DNA of 64,000 bases from Occultella gossypii (GTDB taxonomy: Bacteria; Actinomycetota; Actinomycetes; Actinomycetales; Beutenbergiaceae): positions 248,001 to 312,000 of the forward strand of contig NZ_JAGSHT010000002.1 of assembly GCF_019947135.1 (NCBI RefSeq), in the 5' to 3' direction. Below the pieces are notes generated by a model. It was given only the letters and a program-made list of their open reading frames with translations, was not told the origin of the DNA and searched no databases. How positions within the stretch are numbered: position 1 is the stretch's first letter; every line of letters starts with the position of its first letter. Of this stretch, positions 41,511 to 51,004 are shown piece by piece. A program made the translations under genes and the position numbers.

Positions 41511-43466
41511 ATGCCCTCCAGCACCGACGGGCTCCGCCCGGCCGATCCCGACGCCGGAACGAGCCTCGGCGTGCCCGTGTCACCGGGTTCCGGGCTGCTC
41601 CGTCCGCTCGGCCTGGCCGAGGTGCGGATCGTCGGCGGGTTCTGGGGCGAGCGGCAGCACGTCAACGGCGCCGCGACGATCGCGCACATCGAGTACTGGC
41701 TCGAGCGGGAGGGCTGGCTCGGCAACTTCGACGCCGCCGTGCAGGGTCGGCTGCCCGGGGCCCGCCGGGGCCGGGAGTTCTCAGACTCGGAGGTCTACAA
41801 GTTGCTCGAGGCGATGGCCTGGGAGATCGGGCGGACCGGCGACGAAGCGATCCAGGGCCGGTACGACGCGATCGTGGCGCGGGTGGCCGCGGCCCAGGAG
41901 GTGGACGGGTACCTGCACACCAACTTCGGACGCCCGGGCCAGGCACCCCGATACTCCGACCTGGAATGGGGCCACGAGCTGTACTGCTTCGGCCACCTCA
42001 TCCAGGCCGCCGTGGCCCGGCTGCGCACCCGCGGCGATCACCTCCTCGTGCAGGTAGCCCGGCGCGCCGCCGATCACGTCTGCCGGGTGTTCGGCGAGGG
42101 TGGGATCGAGTCGGTCTGCGGGCATGCCGAGGTGGAACCGGCGCTGGTGGAACTCGCTCGTGCCACGGGCGAGCGGCGCTACCTGGAGCAGGCGCGCCTG
42201 TTCGTGGAGCGCCGCGGGCACCACGTGCTCGGTGACATCGAGTTCGGGCGCGCCTACTTCCAGGATGACGTGCCCGTGCGGGAGGCGGAGGTGCTGCGGG
42301 GACACGCAGTCCGGGCGATGTACTTCGCGTCCGGAGCCGTGGACGTGGCCGCCGAGACCGGCGACGACGAACTCCGCGACGCCGTCCGCGGGCAGTTCGC
42401 CGCCACCCTCGCACGCCGCACGTATCTGACCGGCGGAATGGGGTCACGCCACCAGGACGAGGCATTCGGCGAGGACTTCGTACTCCCGCCGGACCGGGCC
42501 TACTCCGAGACCTGCGCCGCGATCGGCTCGGTGATGCTCGCGTGGCGGCTGCTCCTCGCCGACGCCGATCCCGCGTGGGCGGACGTGATCGAGCGGGCAT
42601 TGTTCAACGTGGTCGCGACCTCGCCGGCGCCGGATGGTCGCTCCTTCTACTACGCGAACACCCTGCATCAGCGGGAGCTCGCGGGCGTGCCGGAGCCGGA
42701 CGTGGTCAGCGCACGCGCGGCCTCCTCGCTGCGCGCACCGTGGTTCACGGTGTCCTGCTGCCCCACGAACGTGGCCCGCACTTTCGCCGGCCTCGGCGCG
42801 TATGTGGCGACCGTGGACGACGCCGGGCTGCAGTTGCACCAGTACGCGCCGGTGCGGATCCGCACCCGGTTGCCGGACGGGCGCGAGGTGGCGGTCGACG
42901 TCGAGACGGACTACCCCCGCAGCGGCACCGTGCGCGTCCGGGCCGCCGGCCCCGAGCGGCAGCGGTGGGTCCTGACCTTGCGGGTGCCCGCCTGGGCACA
43001 GGGTGCGGACGTGGTCTCCGGTGGCACCCGGCACGCCGCGCGACCCGGGGCGTTCCGTCTCGAGGTGGACCTCGCACCGGGGGAGGAGGTCCTGCTCGAG
43101 CTCGGCGTCGGCCCGCGGTTCGTGTGGCCGGACCCGCGCATCGACGCCGTGCGTGGCTGCGTCGCCGTGCAGCGTGGGCCGGAGGTGTTCTGCCTGGAGT
43201 CGGCCGACCTGCCCGACGGCGTGGACGTCTCCCAGTTCCGGGTCGACCCGGCCGTAGCTCCGACCGAGCGGGACGGCCGGGTCCGGGTCCGGGGCACGAT
43301 CGGCACGCAACCTGACGCCGACTGGCCGTACGCCGCCCGGCCCTGGGGCGTGGGGGAACACTCTGCGCCGGTCGAGGTCCCCCTGGTCGCCTACCACGAC
43401 TGGGCGAACCGAGGTCCGTCCACGATGCGGGTCTGGTTGCCCACCGACGCGCCGACCCAGGCGTGA
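41511..43466 (+). CDS. Beta-L-arabinofuranosidase (GH127/DUF1680)
   Basis: A 651-residue (alpha/alpha)6-barrel hydrolase of GH127. The zinc-coordinating set known from HypBA1 (E338, C340, C417, C418) is matched here by E333 and C335 (YSETCAAIG) and C416-C417 (SCCPTN), of which one Cys is the nucleophile. The N-terminal FWGERQHVNGAATIAH and TGGMGSRH blocks are also typical. No signal peptide, so it works on imported sugar in the cytoplasm. Last gene of the LacI-controlled operon, which points to beta-L-arabinofuranosides from plant glycoproteins or cell walls. Confidence 0.92.
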   Translation: MPSSTDGLRPADPDAGTSLGVPVSPGSGLLRPLGLAEVRIVGGFWGERQHVNGAATIAHIEYWLEREGWLGNFDAAVQGRLPGARRGREFSDSEVYKLLEAMAWEIGRTGDEAIQGRYDAIVARVAAAQEVDGYLHTNFGRPGQAPRYSDLEWGHELYCFGHLIQAAVARLRTRGDHLLVQVARRAADHVCRVFGEGGIESVCGHAEVEPALVELARATGERRYLEQARLFVERRGHHVLGDIEFGRAYFQDDVPVREAEVLRGHAVRAMYFASGAVDVAAETGDDELRDAVRGQFAATLARRTYLTGGMGSRHQDEAFGEDFVLPPDRAYSETCAAIGSVMLAWRLLLADADPAWADVIERALFNVVATSPAPDGRSFYYANTLHQRELAGVPEPDVVSARAASSLRAPWFTVSCCPTNVARTFAGLGAYVATVDDAGLQLHQYAPVRIRTRLPDGREVAVDVETDYPRSGTVRVRAAGPERQRWVLTLRVPAWAQGADVVSGGTRHAARPGAFRLEVDLAPGEEVLLELGVGPRFVWPDPRIDAVRGCVAVQRGPEVFCLESADLPDGVDVSQFRVDPAVAPTERDGRVRVRGTIGTQPDADWPYAARPWGVGEHSAPVEVPLVAYHDWANRGPSTMRVWLPTDAPTQA

Positions 43467-43488
43467 GACCTGCGCCGGTGCGCGTGGT

Positions 43489-44397
43489 TCAGGGCGTCGC
43501 CGTGCCCGCCGCGGTCGGCAGCGGTTGCGCCGGGCAGGTGGCGAGCACGTCGAGCATCGCGTCCTGCTCGGCGGCGGTGACGGTCAGCTCGTAGGCGAGC
43601 TTGACGGCCACCTGGATCGCCACGTACTCGCACCGGAAACCCGCGTTCGGCGGCAGCCACTCGGCGGCGTCGTCGGCGCCCTTGCCCTGGTTCGCCGGGC
43701 CGTTGACCGCGAGCAGGTTCAGCGGGTCGTTGCCGAACTGTTCGGACTCGGTCGCGTCCCAGTCCTGCGCGCCGGTGACCCAGGCGTTGGCCAGCGCGAC
43801 GACGTGGTCGATCTGCACCTGACCCGACGTGTCCGACCCGCGTTGGAACGCCATCACCGTGCCCGTGTAGGGGTCCTGCAGGGTGCCGGTCTCGACAACG
43901 CAACCGTTGGTCCCCGGGCGGATCGTCACGTCGACCAGGTCACGGCGCAGCACGTCGTTGCGGACGTCGCAGCCGTTGCGGTCCAGGTCCACGGACCGGT
44001 ACCCGAACGCGTCCCGGTCGTAGCCGTCGAACGGGTCGTTGGCCGCCACGACGAGCTGCTCGACGGCGGCGAGTGCGGTCCCGGGCAGCGGCGCCGGCGC
44101 AGTCGGTGTGGCGGGCACCACCGCGCCGGTGGGCGCGGCGGTCGCCTCGGTCGGGGGTGCTGCTGGTGTGGTGGCCGACGGCGGGGGACCGGCCGGCGTG
44201 GTCGTCCCCTCGGGCGCCGGTCGCCAGAGCAGGAAGAGCGCCGCCGCGATGACGAGGAGCACGGCCGCGGCGACGATCACGCGCAGCCGGCCGGGCCGCC
44301 GGGACGGGTGCACGATGGCACCGTGGGGATCGTGGCGGACCGGGCGGCGCGGCGGCGGTGGCGGCGGCAGCGCTCCGGTCGAGGCAGGGACAGGCAT
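43489..44397 (-). CDS. Membrane-anchored DUF1524 (HNH-type) nuclease
   Basis: A 302-residue protein with a short Pro-rich cytoplasmic N-terminus containing PPPPPPRR (residues 11-18), one transmembrane helix (about residues 38-58), a Pro/Thr/Ala-rich spacer, and an extracellular DUF1524 domain. The nuclease signature is QIDHVVALANAW with a downstream NLLAVNGPANQGKGADDAAEWLPP, the His-Asn-Asn layout of HNH/His-Me nucleases; similar exported proteins are annotated as secreted nucleases. It is divergent from the VWA/tubulin-like cluster. ATG 44397 is preferred over 44421. Its link to the cluster is suggested by position and the shared proline motif only. Confidence 0.8.
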   Translation of the reverse strand: MPVPASTGALPPPPPPRRPVRHDPHGAIVHPSRRPGRLRVIVAAAVLLVIAAALFLLWRPAPEGTTTPAGPPPSATTPAAPPTEATAAPTGAVVPATPTAPAPLPGTALAAVEQLVVAANDPFDGYDRDAFGYRSVDLDRNGCDVRNDVLRRDLVDVTIRPGTNGCVVETGTLQDPYTGTVMAFQRGSDTSGQVQIDHVVALANAWVTGAQDWDATESEQFGNDPLNLLAVNGPANQGKGADDAAEWLPPNAGFRCEYVAIQVAVKLAYELTVTAAEQDAMLDVLATCPAQPLPTAAGTATP

Positions 44398-44588
44398 GGC
44401 GCCACCAATGCTGTCACGCAAGCGGCGGGGATCCGGGCGATTGCGCGGGCGAGCCTGTGCGCTGCGTCTCAGTGGAATCTGGGTCCGGTATGTCAGGAGC
44501 CGAAGTTACGATGACGGAAGTTCCGGCCGGACCCGCGATTGCGCGTCGGGCGGCCGGCGCAGCAGTGTAGAACCGAACGGGAGGGCAC

Positions 44589-44909
44589 GTGGCGACGACA
44601 GGACTCTCGGTGCGGGCGGCGCGCTGGCCCGTCGTGCTCGAGGTCCTCGCCGTGCTCGGTGCGACCGCCGTCGTCGCCCTGAACCTGACCGATGCGACCT
44701 GGTGGCTGTGCCTGGTCGGTTACCTGCTCGGCGCCGTGGTGGCGGTCGTGTTCGCCGCGGTGTACCGGAGCATCCGGGCGGCCCGGCGGAGCAAGGTCTT
44801 CCGTCCCAGCCCTGGCCTCGATCGCGTCGTCACGATCACGATGGTCGTCGGCGTGCTCGCCGGGATCGCCTGCGCGTACCTGCTCGCGACGGAGGTCGCG
44901 AAGTGGTGA
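44589..44909 (+). CDS. Small membrane protein of the VWA/tubulin-like cluster
   Basis: A 106-residue protein with three predicted helices (VVLEVLAVLGATAVVALNL, WWLCLVGYLLGAVVAVVFAAVY, VVTITMVVGVLAGIACAYLLA) and a basic loop (RSIRAARRSKVFRPS). GTG 44589 has a GGGAGGG site. The last codons contain the ribosome site and start of the VWA gene, so it is the first gene of the cluster and probably a membrane partner. No family recognised. Confidence 0.7.
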   Translation: MATTGLSVRAARWPVVLEVLAVLGATAVVALNLTDATWWLCLVGYLLGAVVAVVFAAVYRSIRAARRSKVFRPSPGLDRVVTITMVVGVLAGIACAYLLATEVAKW

Positions 44910-47656
44910 GGCGCGGGCGCCGCGCGGGCATCGTGACCGCACTCGCCGTCGCGCTCGGGCTGGCCGCGGGCACGGCCGCGCACGCCGACGCCGCGGGCGA
45001 CCTCAGCGCCACCGGCTCGGAGAGCTTCTCGGACATCGCCGCCTGTACCGCTCAGGCCGGCACGCTGCTGGTGTCGATCGTCGTGGATGAGTCGCAGAGC
45101 CTGCAGTGGACCGACCCCGAGGACCAGCGGGTCGGCGCGGTCCTCACCGCGCTGGACTCGCTCGAACGGCTCGGCGGTGACACGGAGCTGTCCGTCGAGG
45201 CGAACCTGGCCGTCTTCGGCAGCGAGTACACCGAACTCGTCGGCTGGGGCAGCCTCGAACCAGGTGGCGCCCACGGCGCACAGCTGCGCATGGCCGCCCA
45301 GGACCAGCTACCCGAGCGGGACGGCGCCAACCTCACGGACTATCGCGAGGCACTCTCGGGAGCCCAGTCGTCGCTCGCCGCGCGCAGTGCCGAGGTCGGT
45401 GGGACCACCTGCAAGATGATGCTGTGGCTCACCGATGGTCGCCTCGACGTGGACGGCCGCGGTGACCAGCCGGCCACAGACGCGGCCCGGGAACAGATCT
45501 GCGCGCCGGGCGGGATCATCGACGGGGTACGGGCCGACGGCGTCGCGGTCATCGCGATGGGCCTGATGACCGCGCAGGGCCAGGGCGCCGTCGAGCAGAT
45601 CGACCGGGACCGGTTCCAGGCCCTCGCCGAGGGCAGCGCCGGGTCCGAGGTCTGCGGCACCAGCCCGGTGCCGGCGAACGTGACCAACGGCGCGTTCATG
45701 ACGGCCGACGACGCCAGCCTGCTGAACCGCCTGTTCGCACAGATGGGCGCGCTCCTCGAGGGTGGCACGCCCGCGCAGTCGCAGGAGTGCCCCGGCGCCG
45801 ACTGCGTCGACGGGCGACTGCCGGTTCCGGTGGACCCCGGCGTGGGCGGCTTCCGGCTCGTGGTCGAGTCCGCCGCGGGGGCACCGGCGCTCCAACTGGC
45901 CGCGCCCGACGGCACCGTGGTGTCCCTGGACGCACCCGTCACCGAGGCGCCGGGCGCGACCGTGAGCCTGCTCAAGGGCGGGACGCTGAGCACGGTCGAC
46001 GTCGCCATCACGGACGCGGAGGCGGGCGTCGGCACCTGGACCCTGGTCACCGACCCGAGCACGGTCACGGTGGTCGACCTGTACTACTTCTGGGGCGTGA
46101 GCCTCACCGTCGAGGCCCCGGACGGCATCGTGATCGGCGAGCCCAGCGAGGTGCGGATCAGCGCCCGCGACGCCGCGGGCCAGGCGGTCGCGCCCGACGT
46201 CTACGGCTCCGTGGACCTGCAGGTCACCGTCGACGGCGTGGCGACCACGTTCTCGCCGGTCGCCGACGGATGGGCCGGCGAGATCTCGGTGCCCGCCGAT
46301 GCCGCGGTCTCCTCGCTCGTCGTCGCCGCCCGGGCCACGGCCGAGACCAGCCCGAACGCGATCGCGTTGGGCCCGGTCGCCGTCGAACGCGCACTCGACA
46401 CGGCGTACCCGCCCTCGTTCCCGACGCTGAGCCCGGCGCGACTGGATCTGGGCCGGCTCGACGGTGCCACCTCCGCCGCGGCGGTGCTGACCCTGACCGG
46501 GGCCGACCGGGGGCCGACCCAGGTCTGTTTCGGCGACGGCAGCGTGACCGTGCCCGAGCGGGCCGGAACCGCGTCGCTCGTCGCGGGCGCGGAGTGCATC
46601 GATCTGGACGCCGGGGCCACCGTCGACGTGCCGGTCACGCTCACCACCGCCGAGCAGGCCGACGGCCGTGTCGACGGGCTCCTGCCGGTCGAGCTGCACG
46701 GCGTGGACCCCGGCGACCCGATCACCCTCGAGGTGCCGGTCACGGCCACGATGGTGCGCCCGGTGGACGCGGCCACCCGGAACTGGCTCGTCGCCGTTCT
46801 GGTGCTCGCTGCCCTCCTGTTCGCCTATACCGCGCTGGTCGTGACCAGGCGCATCGCGGGCCGGTTCGACCTGAGCCCGTTCGCGCGCTACGTCGCCGCG
46901 CCGGTCACGGTGAGCGCACGCGGGCCGGAGCGTCGGGACGGTGCCACCAGGATCCTCGGGCCGGAGGAGTTCCGGGGCCTCGGTGCCAGCGGCAGGGTGA
47001 CCACCTTCACGGCCGGGACGGCGCGCCACTGGGTGCACCGCCCGCGGAACCCCTTCGCCGAGGCCCGGGCCCTCGTGGCCGGGACCGGCTCGGAGGTGCC
47101 GATCACGCAGCGGCCCACCGGGCACCGCGACCCGACCGTCCGGTTCACCGACTTCCCGGGCTCCACCGGGTTCGTGATCCTCACCGACCGGCCCGGGCCC
47201 GGCGCGCCGACGGACACGATCCGCGGCACGCTGGTCATGGTGATCGACCCGGGCAAGACGGCAAGCGTCGCGCAGATCCTGCCCGACCGGCTGGCCGAGC
47301 TCGGCCGCGTCACCTGGAGCAAGGAGGTCGAGCGCGCGCACAACGCATGGTCGGCACTGACCCCGGCCGCCCCGGCGGGCGCCGGACCGGTCGGCGGCCC
47401 GCCCGGCGCGCCCGGTGGCCCCGGCGGCGCACCCCCGGCCCGCTCCGGATCAGGGTCGGTCGCGGACGGCACCGGCCTCGGCGGGCCACCGCCACCGCGC
47501 CGGGGCACGGCGAACCAGCCGTCGGTGCCGCCACCGCCGCGCGGCGAAGGGCCACCCCCGAGCCGAACGGACCATCCGCCGTCGCCCAGCACGGCACCAC
47601 CACCATCCGGCCGGCCCGACGGTGGGATGCCACCGCCGCCACCGCCGCGCCGGTAA
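44903..47656 (+). CDS. Membrane-anchored VWA-domain protein
   Basis: A 917-residue protein: signal peptide (first about 30 residues, TALAVALGLAAGTAAHA), then a VWA domain with an intact MIDAS (D62-x-S64-x-S66 in VVDESQS; D178 in LTDGR), several beta-rich extracellular domains, a transmembrane helix at about 627-650, and a cytoplasmic part with a globular region followed by a Pro/Gly-rich tail ending in PPPPPPRR. GTG 44903 follows GGAGGT (44891-44896) and overlaps the preceding gene. It lies just before a tubulin-like gene, the pairing predicted for a membrane-remodelling system. Exact role unknown. Confidence 0.82.
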   Translation: MVRRGRRAGIVTALAVALGLAAGTAAHADAAGDLSATGSESFSDIAACTAQAGTLLVSIVVDESQSLQWTDPEDQRVGAVLTALDSLERLGGDTELSVEANLAVFGSEYTELVGWGSLEPGGAHGAQLRMAAQDQLPERDGANLTDYREALSGAQSSLAARSAEVGGTTCKMMLWLTDGRLDVDGRGDQPATDAAREQICAPGGIIDGVRADGVAVIAMGLMTAQGQGAVEQIDRDRFQALAEGSAGSEVCGTSPVPANVTNGAFMTADDASLLNRLFAQMGALLEGGTPAQSQECPGADCVDGRLPVPVDPGVGGFRLVVESAAGAPALQLAAPDGTVVSLDAPVTEAPGATVSLLKGGTLSTVDVAITDAEAGVGTWTLVTDPSTVTVVDLYYFWGVSLTVEAPDGIVIGEPSEVRISARDAAGQAVAPDVYGSVDLQVTVDGVATTFSPVADGWAGEISVPADAAVSSLVVAARATAETSPNAIALGPVAVERALDTAYPPSFPTLSPARLDLGRLDGATSAAAVLTLTGADRGPTQVCFGDGSVTVPERAGTASLVAGAECIDLDAGATVDVPVTLTTAEQADGRVDGLLPVELHGVDPGDPITLEVPVTATMVRPVDAATRNWLVAVLVLAALLFAYTALVVTRRIAGRFDLSPFARYVAAPVTVSARGPERRDGATRILGPEEFRGLGASGRVTTFTAGTARHWVHRPRNPFAEARALVAGTGSEVPITQRPTGHRDPTVRFTDFPGSTGFVILTDRPGPGAPTDTIRGTLVMVIDPGKTASVAQILPDRLAELGRVTWSKEVERAHNAWSALTPAAPAGAGPVGGPPGAPGGPGGAPPARSGSGSVADGTGLGGPPPPRRGTANQPSVPPPPRGEGPPPSRTDHPPSPSTAPPPSGRPDGGMPPPPPPRR

Positions 47657-47710
47657 CGGGCCGGCAGCTCCGCAGACCACACGCCCACCCACTCTCCCCG
47701 AGGAACTCAC

Positions 47711-50700
47711 ATGCTTCGTCCCTTTCTGCTCGTCGGCGTCGGCGGCTCCGGTGGCAAGACCCTGCGCGTCATCCGCGAGGACCTGAGCCGGCGGCTGTTG
47801 CAGGCCGGCTGGACCGAGGGCATCCCCAGCGCCTGGCAGTTCCTGCACATCGACGTCCCGACCACCGCGGACGGGAACGAGCGGGATCTCCCGGAGCAGC
47901 TGCCGGAGCGGTCCTACCAGGGCCTCGTCGGCTCGGGCATCGACTACCGCACCCTGGACGACTCGCTGATCCAGTCCGCGGGCACCCACGCCCGGGACGC
48001 GCTCGGGGGCTGGCGGCCGGACCCGGACAAGGTCCACGTGCCCGCCAGCAAGGGTGCCGGGCAGTATCGCGCGCTGGGGCGCACCATCGCGCTGTCCCAG
48101 CTCAAGCGCATCGCGACGGCGGTGCGGGAGGCCCGCCGTCAGCTCACCGGGGCGGAGGTCACCAGCGAGCTGCAGCGACTCAGCGAGGCGCTCGGTTCAC
48201 CGTCCCGCACGGTCGCGGACGACCCGCAGGTCATCGTCATCGCCTCGATCGCCGGTGGCAGCGGTTCCGGCGCCGTCCTGGACGTGTGCGACGTGATCCG
48301 CTCGCTCGGGGACAAGTGGGCGAACGAGTCCGTGGGCATCCTGTACTGCCCGGACGTGTTCGACGACCTCGACGAGGGCCTGCGCCGCGGCGTGCGGCCG
48401 AACTCGCTCGGAGCGCTGGCTGAGCTGATGAGCGGCTACTGGAGCGTCGAAGGACCGAGCGAGAGCACCAGCGAGCTGTTCCAGGCCGCCGGGATCTCCA
48501 CCGGCTCGAGCCGGCGGCTCGGGCCACGGTTCCCGTTCCTGGTGGGTGCCCGGAACGAGCACGTCACCTACAAGACGCAGAACGACGTGTACCGGGCGAT
48601 GGGCCGGTCCATCGCCTCCTGGGTGGCCAGCTCGAGCCTGCAGGACCGGCTCTCCGCCTACACCCAGGCCCAGTGGGCCTCCACGGCCCAGGCCGTCACC
48701 GATCACCTGCGGCTGCACCCGGGCGGCACCGAGACGCCGTTCACCGCGCTCGGCTCGGCGCGGGTGGGCCTTGGACGCGACCGGTTCCGGGACTACGCGT
48801 CCGAGCACCTGGCGCGCTCCGTCGTCCAGGTCGTGCTCAACCGGCACGAGGTGCTGCGCAGCCGTGAGGACGAGCGTCCCCCGCGGCAGCTGATCCAGGA
48901 GCAGGCCACGAACGCGTTCGGCGCGTTCCTCGCCGAGACCGGGCTCGACGAACGCGGTGAGGAGCGCAACGACATCATCGAGGCGCTGCAGCGCGGCGAT
49001 GACGTCAAGGCCGCCGGCAACCAGCTCACCGCCGAGGTCATGGACGTGCTCCGGGTCGCCGCCGGGGGCAAGGGCTTCGCGACCGACGACGTGCGGATCC
49101 GGATCCGGCAGGCGGTGGTGGACCGGCGCGGGCAGTTCGCGACCCAGATGCGCGGCGTGCGCACCCAGCGCTCCCGCGAATGGGTCGACGCCATCCAGGT
49201 CCGCGTCGTCGACGTCACGGCGGACGCCGTCGCCAAGCATGGCGGACCGGTGGCAGCGGCGATGCTGAAGCGGCTCGTCGCCGAGCTGGACGAGGTCGGA
49301 CGCGAACTGCGCAGCGAGGCCGACCACCGGCGCCGGTGGGCCGCGGACCTCGACTCCGAGATCAGCCGGGTCCTCGGCTCGAACCGCAACGTGACCGAGC
49401 AGGAGGTCGAGTCGGCGGTGGACCGCGCCGTGCAGACCCTGGAGTGGGAACAGGAGGCCGAGGTCCGCGAGATGGCCGTCGGGCTCGTGGCCGACCTCTC
49501 GAAGGGTCTGCTCCAGCCGCTCACCGAGGCGGTGGACCACGGCGTGGAGTCCCTGGGCACGGACGTGGCCAGCGGCCTGGACGGTCGCGGGTCGGTGGTC
49601 TCCACCTGGCCCTCCGGGGACGTGATCCCGTCGCGGCTCAAGCCAGGGCCGAACGAGTTCCTCCTCGAGGACGTCGAGACGTTCCCCACGACCCTGCGAG
49701 CCCTGATCACCCGGACCGTCGGCCTGGAGTTCGAGCGCGAGGCACGGGGCGTGGCCGAGCGGCAGATCCTCACCGGGCGCAAGGAGGGCGCCCGGCAGAG
49801 CCTGCTCCGGCTGACGCAGCGCTGGGTCCCCTCCGACGCCCAGTTCCAGCGGGGCTCGTCCGCGGCCCCGGCCCGGGCGGCCGTGTCCATGGCGGTCTCG
49901 ACCGAGGACGTCCTGGGCCGGGCGACCGGGTGGATCCGGGAGCCGGGGACCCCGATCGGTGGCTACATGCAGGAAGGGCTGCGGTCCTACCTGTCCGAGG
50001 ACGGTGTCTCGCCCAAGGAGCACGCGGACCGGCTGGCGCGATTCGAGGGACAGTTCGTCGCCGCCCTGAACGCCGGGTCACCGCTGGTCCGGGTCAACAC
50101 CGCCGTCCTCACCCGGGTGCACAACCGGGAGATCCAGTACTCGCGGCAGTTCAGTGAGATCCCACTGCCCGAGAAGTCCGCCGCACGGCAACGGCTCATC
50201 AACGTCCTCGAGGCGCGCAAGCAGTTCGGGCCCGCCGTGGAGCAGGCGTTCTCGGACACCGAGGCAGCCTTCATCGACATCTTCACGGTGTTGGCCGAGC
50301 CCTACGAGCCCGTGGTCTTCGACAGCCTGATGCGCCCGATCGCCAGCGACTGGGGGAGCAAGAAGGCCACGTTCGCCGACCGCGAGGAGTTCTGGCGCTG
50401 GCGTCGCGCGCGTCCGCTCGGCGAGGCCGTGCCGATGCACCCGGTCACGCTCGCCGCGATGGTCCGCGGCTACTTCGTCGCGGCCCTGCTGAAGCAGGTG
50501 CAGCCGTCCCCGGTGCGGCTGTACGTGCCGGCCGGGTCCGCCGGGGCGGCGGGCTGGCTCGCCTTCGAGGACCCACTGCTGGTCGGGGACGGTCGGGGCG
50601 CGGAGGCGCTGCCACAGATCCTCGAGTCGCTCTCGCTGACACTGCTGCGGGTGAACGACGAGGAGTCCCTGGCGCCGATGCGCCCGTACTTCCGGCTCCT

Positions 50701-51004
50701 CGACCTCGGCGAAGGGGCGACGAACGATCTCCCGGCGGACCTGCGGGACTGGATCCAGGAGGGCCGCCGCGGTCAGGACGCGGAGGTCGACGCGTCGACA
50801 CCGGAGGATCGCCGGGCCGCGGCCAAGGCGGACGTGGAGCGGATCGCGAAGGGCTTCAGCCGCCACTTCGACGAGCTCGAGGAGGCGAACGAACTGCTCG
50901 GCTATCCGGGGTCGTTCGACCTGCGGCACCTGATCCGGTCGGCGCTGCGGGACCTGTACCGGGCGATCGACTCCTTCGTGGACGACGAACGCGAGTTCCT
51001 CTGA
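47711..51004 (+). CDS. Tubulin/FtsZ-superfamily protein (tubulin-like, FtsZl-1 type)
   Basis: A 1097-residue cytosolic protein. The first 300 residues carry tubulin-superfamily features: a nucleotide-binding strand-loop VGVGGSGGKTLR (residues 8-19) and the T4 glycine loop IAGGSGSGAVLDV (G182-G187), matching the GGGTGSG signature with a Ser for Thr. The remaining 800 residues are mostly helical with charged coiled-coil-like stretches and no recognised domain. It is three times longer than FtsZ. It ends in DDEREFL, like the next protein. Genes overlap downstream (TGATG). Likely a GTP-binding, possibly filament-forming core of a membrane-associated machine with the VWA protein. Confidence 0.85.
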   Translation: MLRPFLLVGVGGSGGKTLRVIREDLSRRLLQAGWTEGIPSAWQFLHIDVPTTADGNERDLPEQLPERSYQGLVGSGIDYRTLDDSLIQSAGTHARDALGGWRPDPDKVHVPASKGAGQYRALGRTIALSQLKRIATAVREARRQLTGAEVTSELQRLSEALGSPSRTVADDPQVIVIASIAGGSGSGAVLDVCDVIRSLGDKWANESVGILYCPDVFDDLDEGLRRGVRPNSLGALAELMSGYWSVEGPSESTSELFQAAGISTGSSRRLGPRFPFLVGARNEHVTYKTQNDVYRAMGRSIASWVASSSLQDRLSAYTQAQWASTAQAVTDHLRLHPGGTETPFTALGSARVGLGRDRFRDYASEHLARSVVQVVLNRHEVLRSREDERPPRQLIQEQATNAFGAFLAETGLDERGEERNDIIEALQRGDDVKAAGNQLTAEVMDVLRVAAGGKGFATDDVRIRIRQAVVDRRGQFATQMRGVRTQRSREWVDAIQVRVVDVTADAVAKHGGPVAAAMLKRLVAELDEVGRELRSEADHRRRWAADLDSEISRVLGSNRNVTEQEVESAVDRAVQTLEWEQEAEVREMAVGLVADLSKGLLQPLTEAVDHGVESLGTDVASGLDGRGSVVSTWPSGDVIPSRLKPGPNEFLLEDVETFPTTLRALITRTVGLEFEREARGVAERQILTGRKEGARQSLLRLTQRWVPSDAQFQRGSSAAPARAAVSMAVSTEDVLGRATGWIREPGTPIGGYMQEGLRSYLSEDGVSPKEHADRLARFEGQFVAALNAGSPLVRVNTAVLTRVHNREIQYSRQFSEIPLPEKSAARQRLINVLEARKQFGPAVEQAFSDTEAAFIDIFTVLAEPYEPVVFDSLMRPIASDWGSKKATFADREEFWRWRRARPLGEAVPMHPVTLAAMVRGYFVAALLKQVQPSPVRLYVPAGSAGAAGWLAFEDPLLVGDGRGAEALPQILESLSLTLLRVNDEESLAPMRPYFRLLDLGEGATNDLPADLRDWIQEGRRGQDAEVDASTPEDRRAAAKADVERIAKGFSRHFDELEEANELLGYPGSFDLRHLIRSALRDLYRAIDSFVDDEREFL

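Noticed and set aside
45308-47341. Long minus-strand frames opposite the VWA, tubulin-like and 961-residue genes (also 48197-50023 and 51757-53850)
   Set aside because: Low-complexity translations without ribosome sites or domains, entirely within well-supported plus-strand genes.
47711-51004. Plasmid TubZ or the cell-division FtsZ
   Set aside because: Length (1097 versus 350-480 residues), the VWA and two-TM neighbours, and the absence of a partner DNA-binding protein or centromere-like repeats do not fit either.
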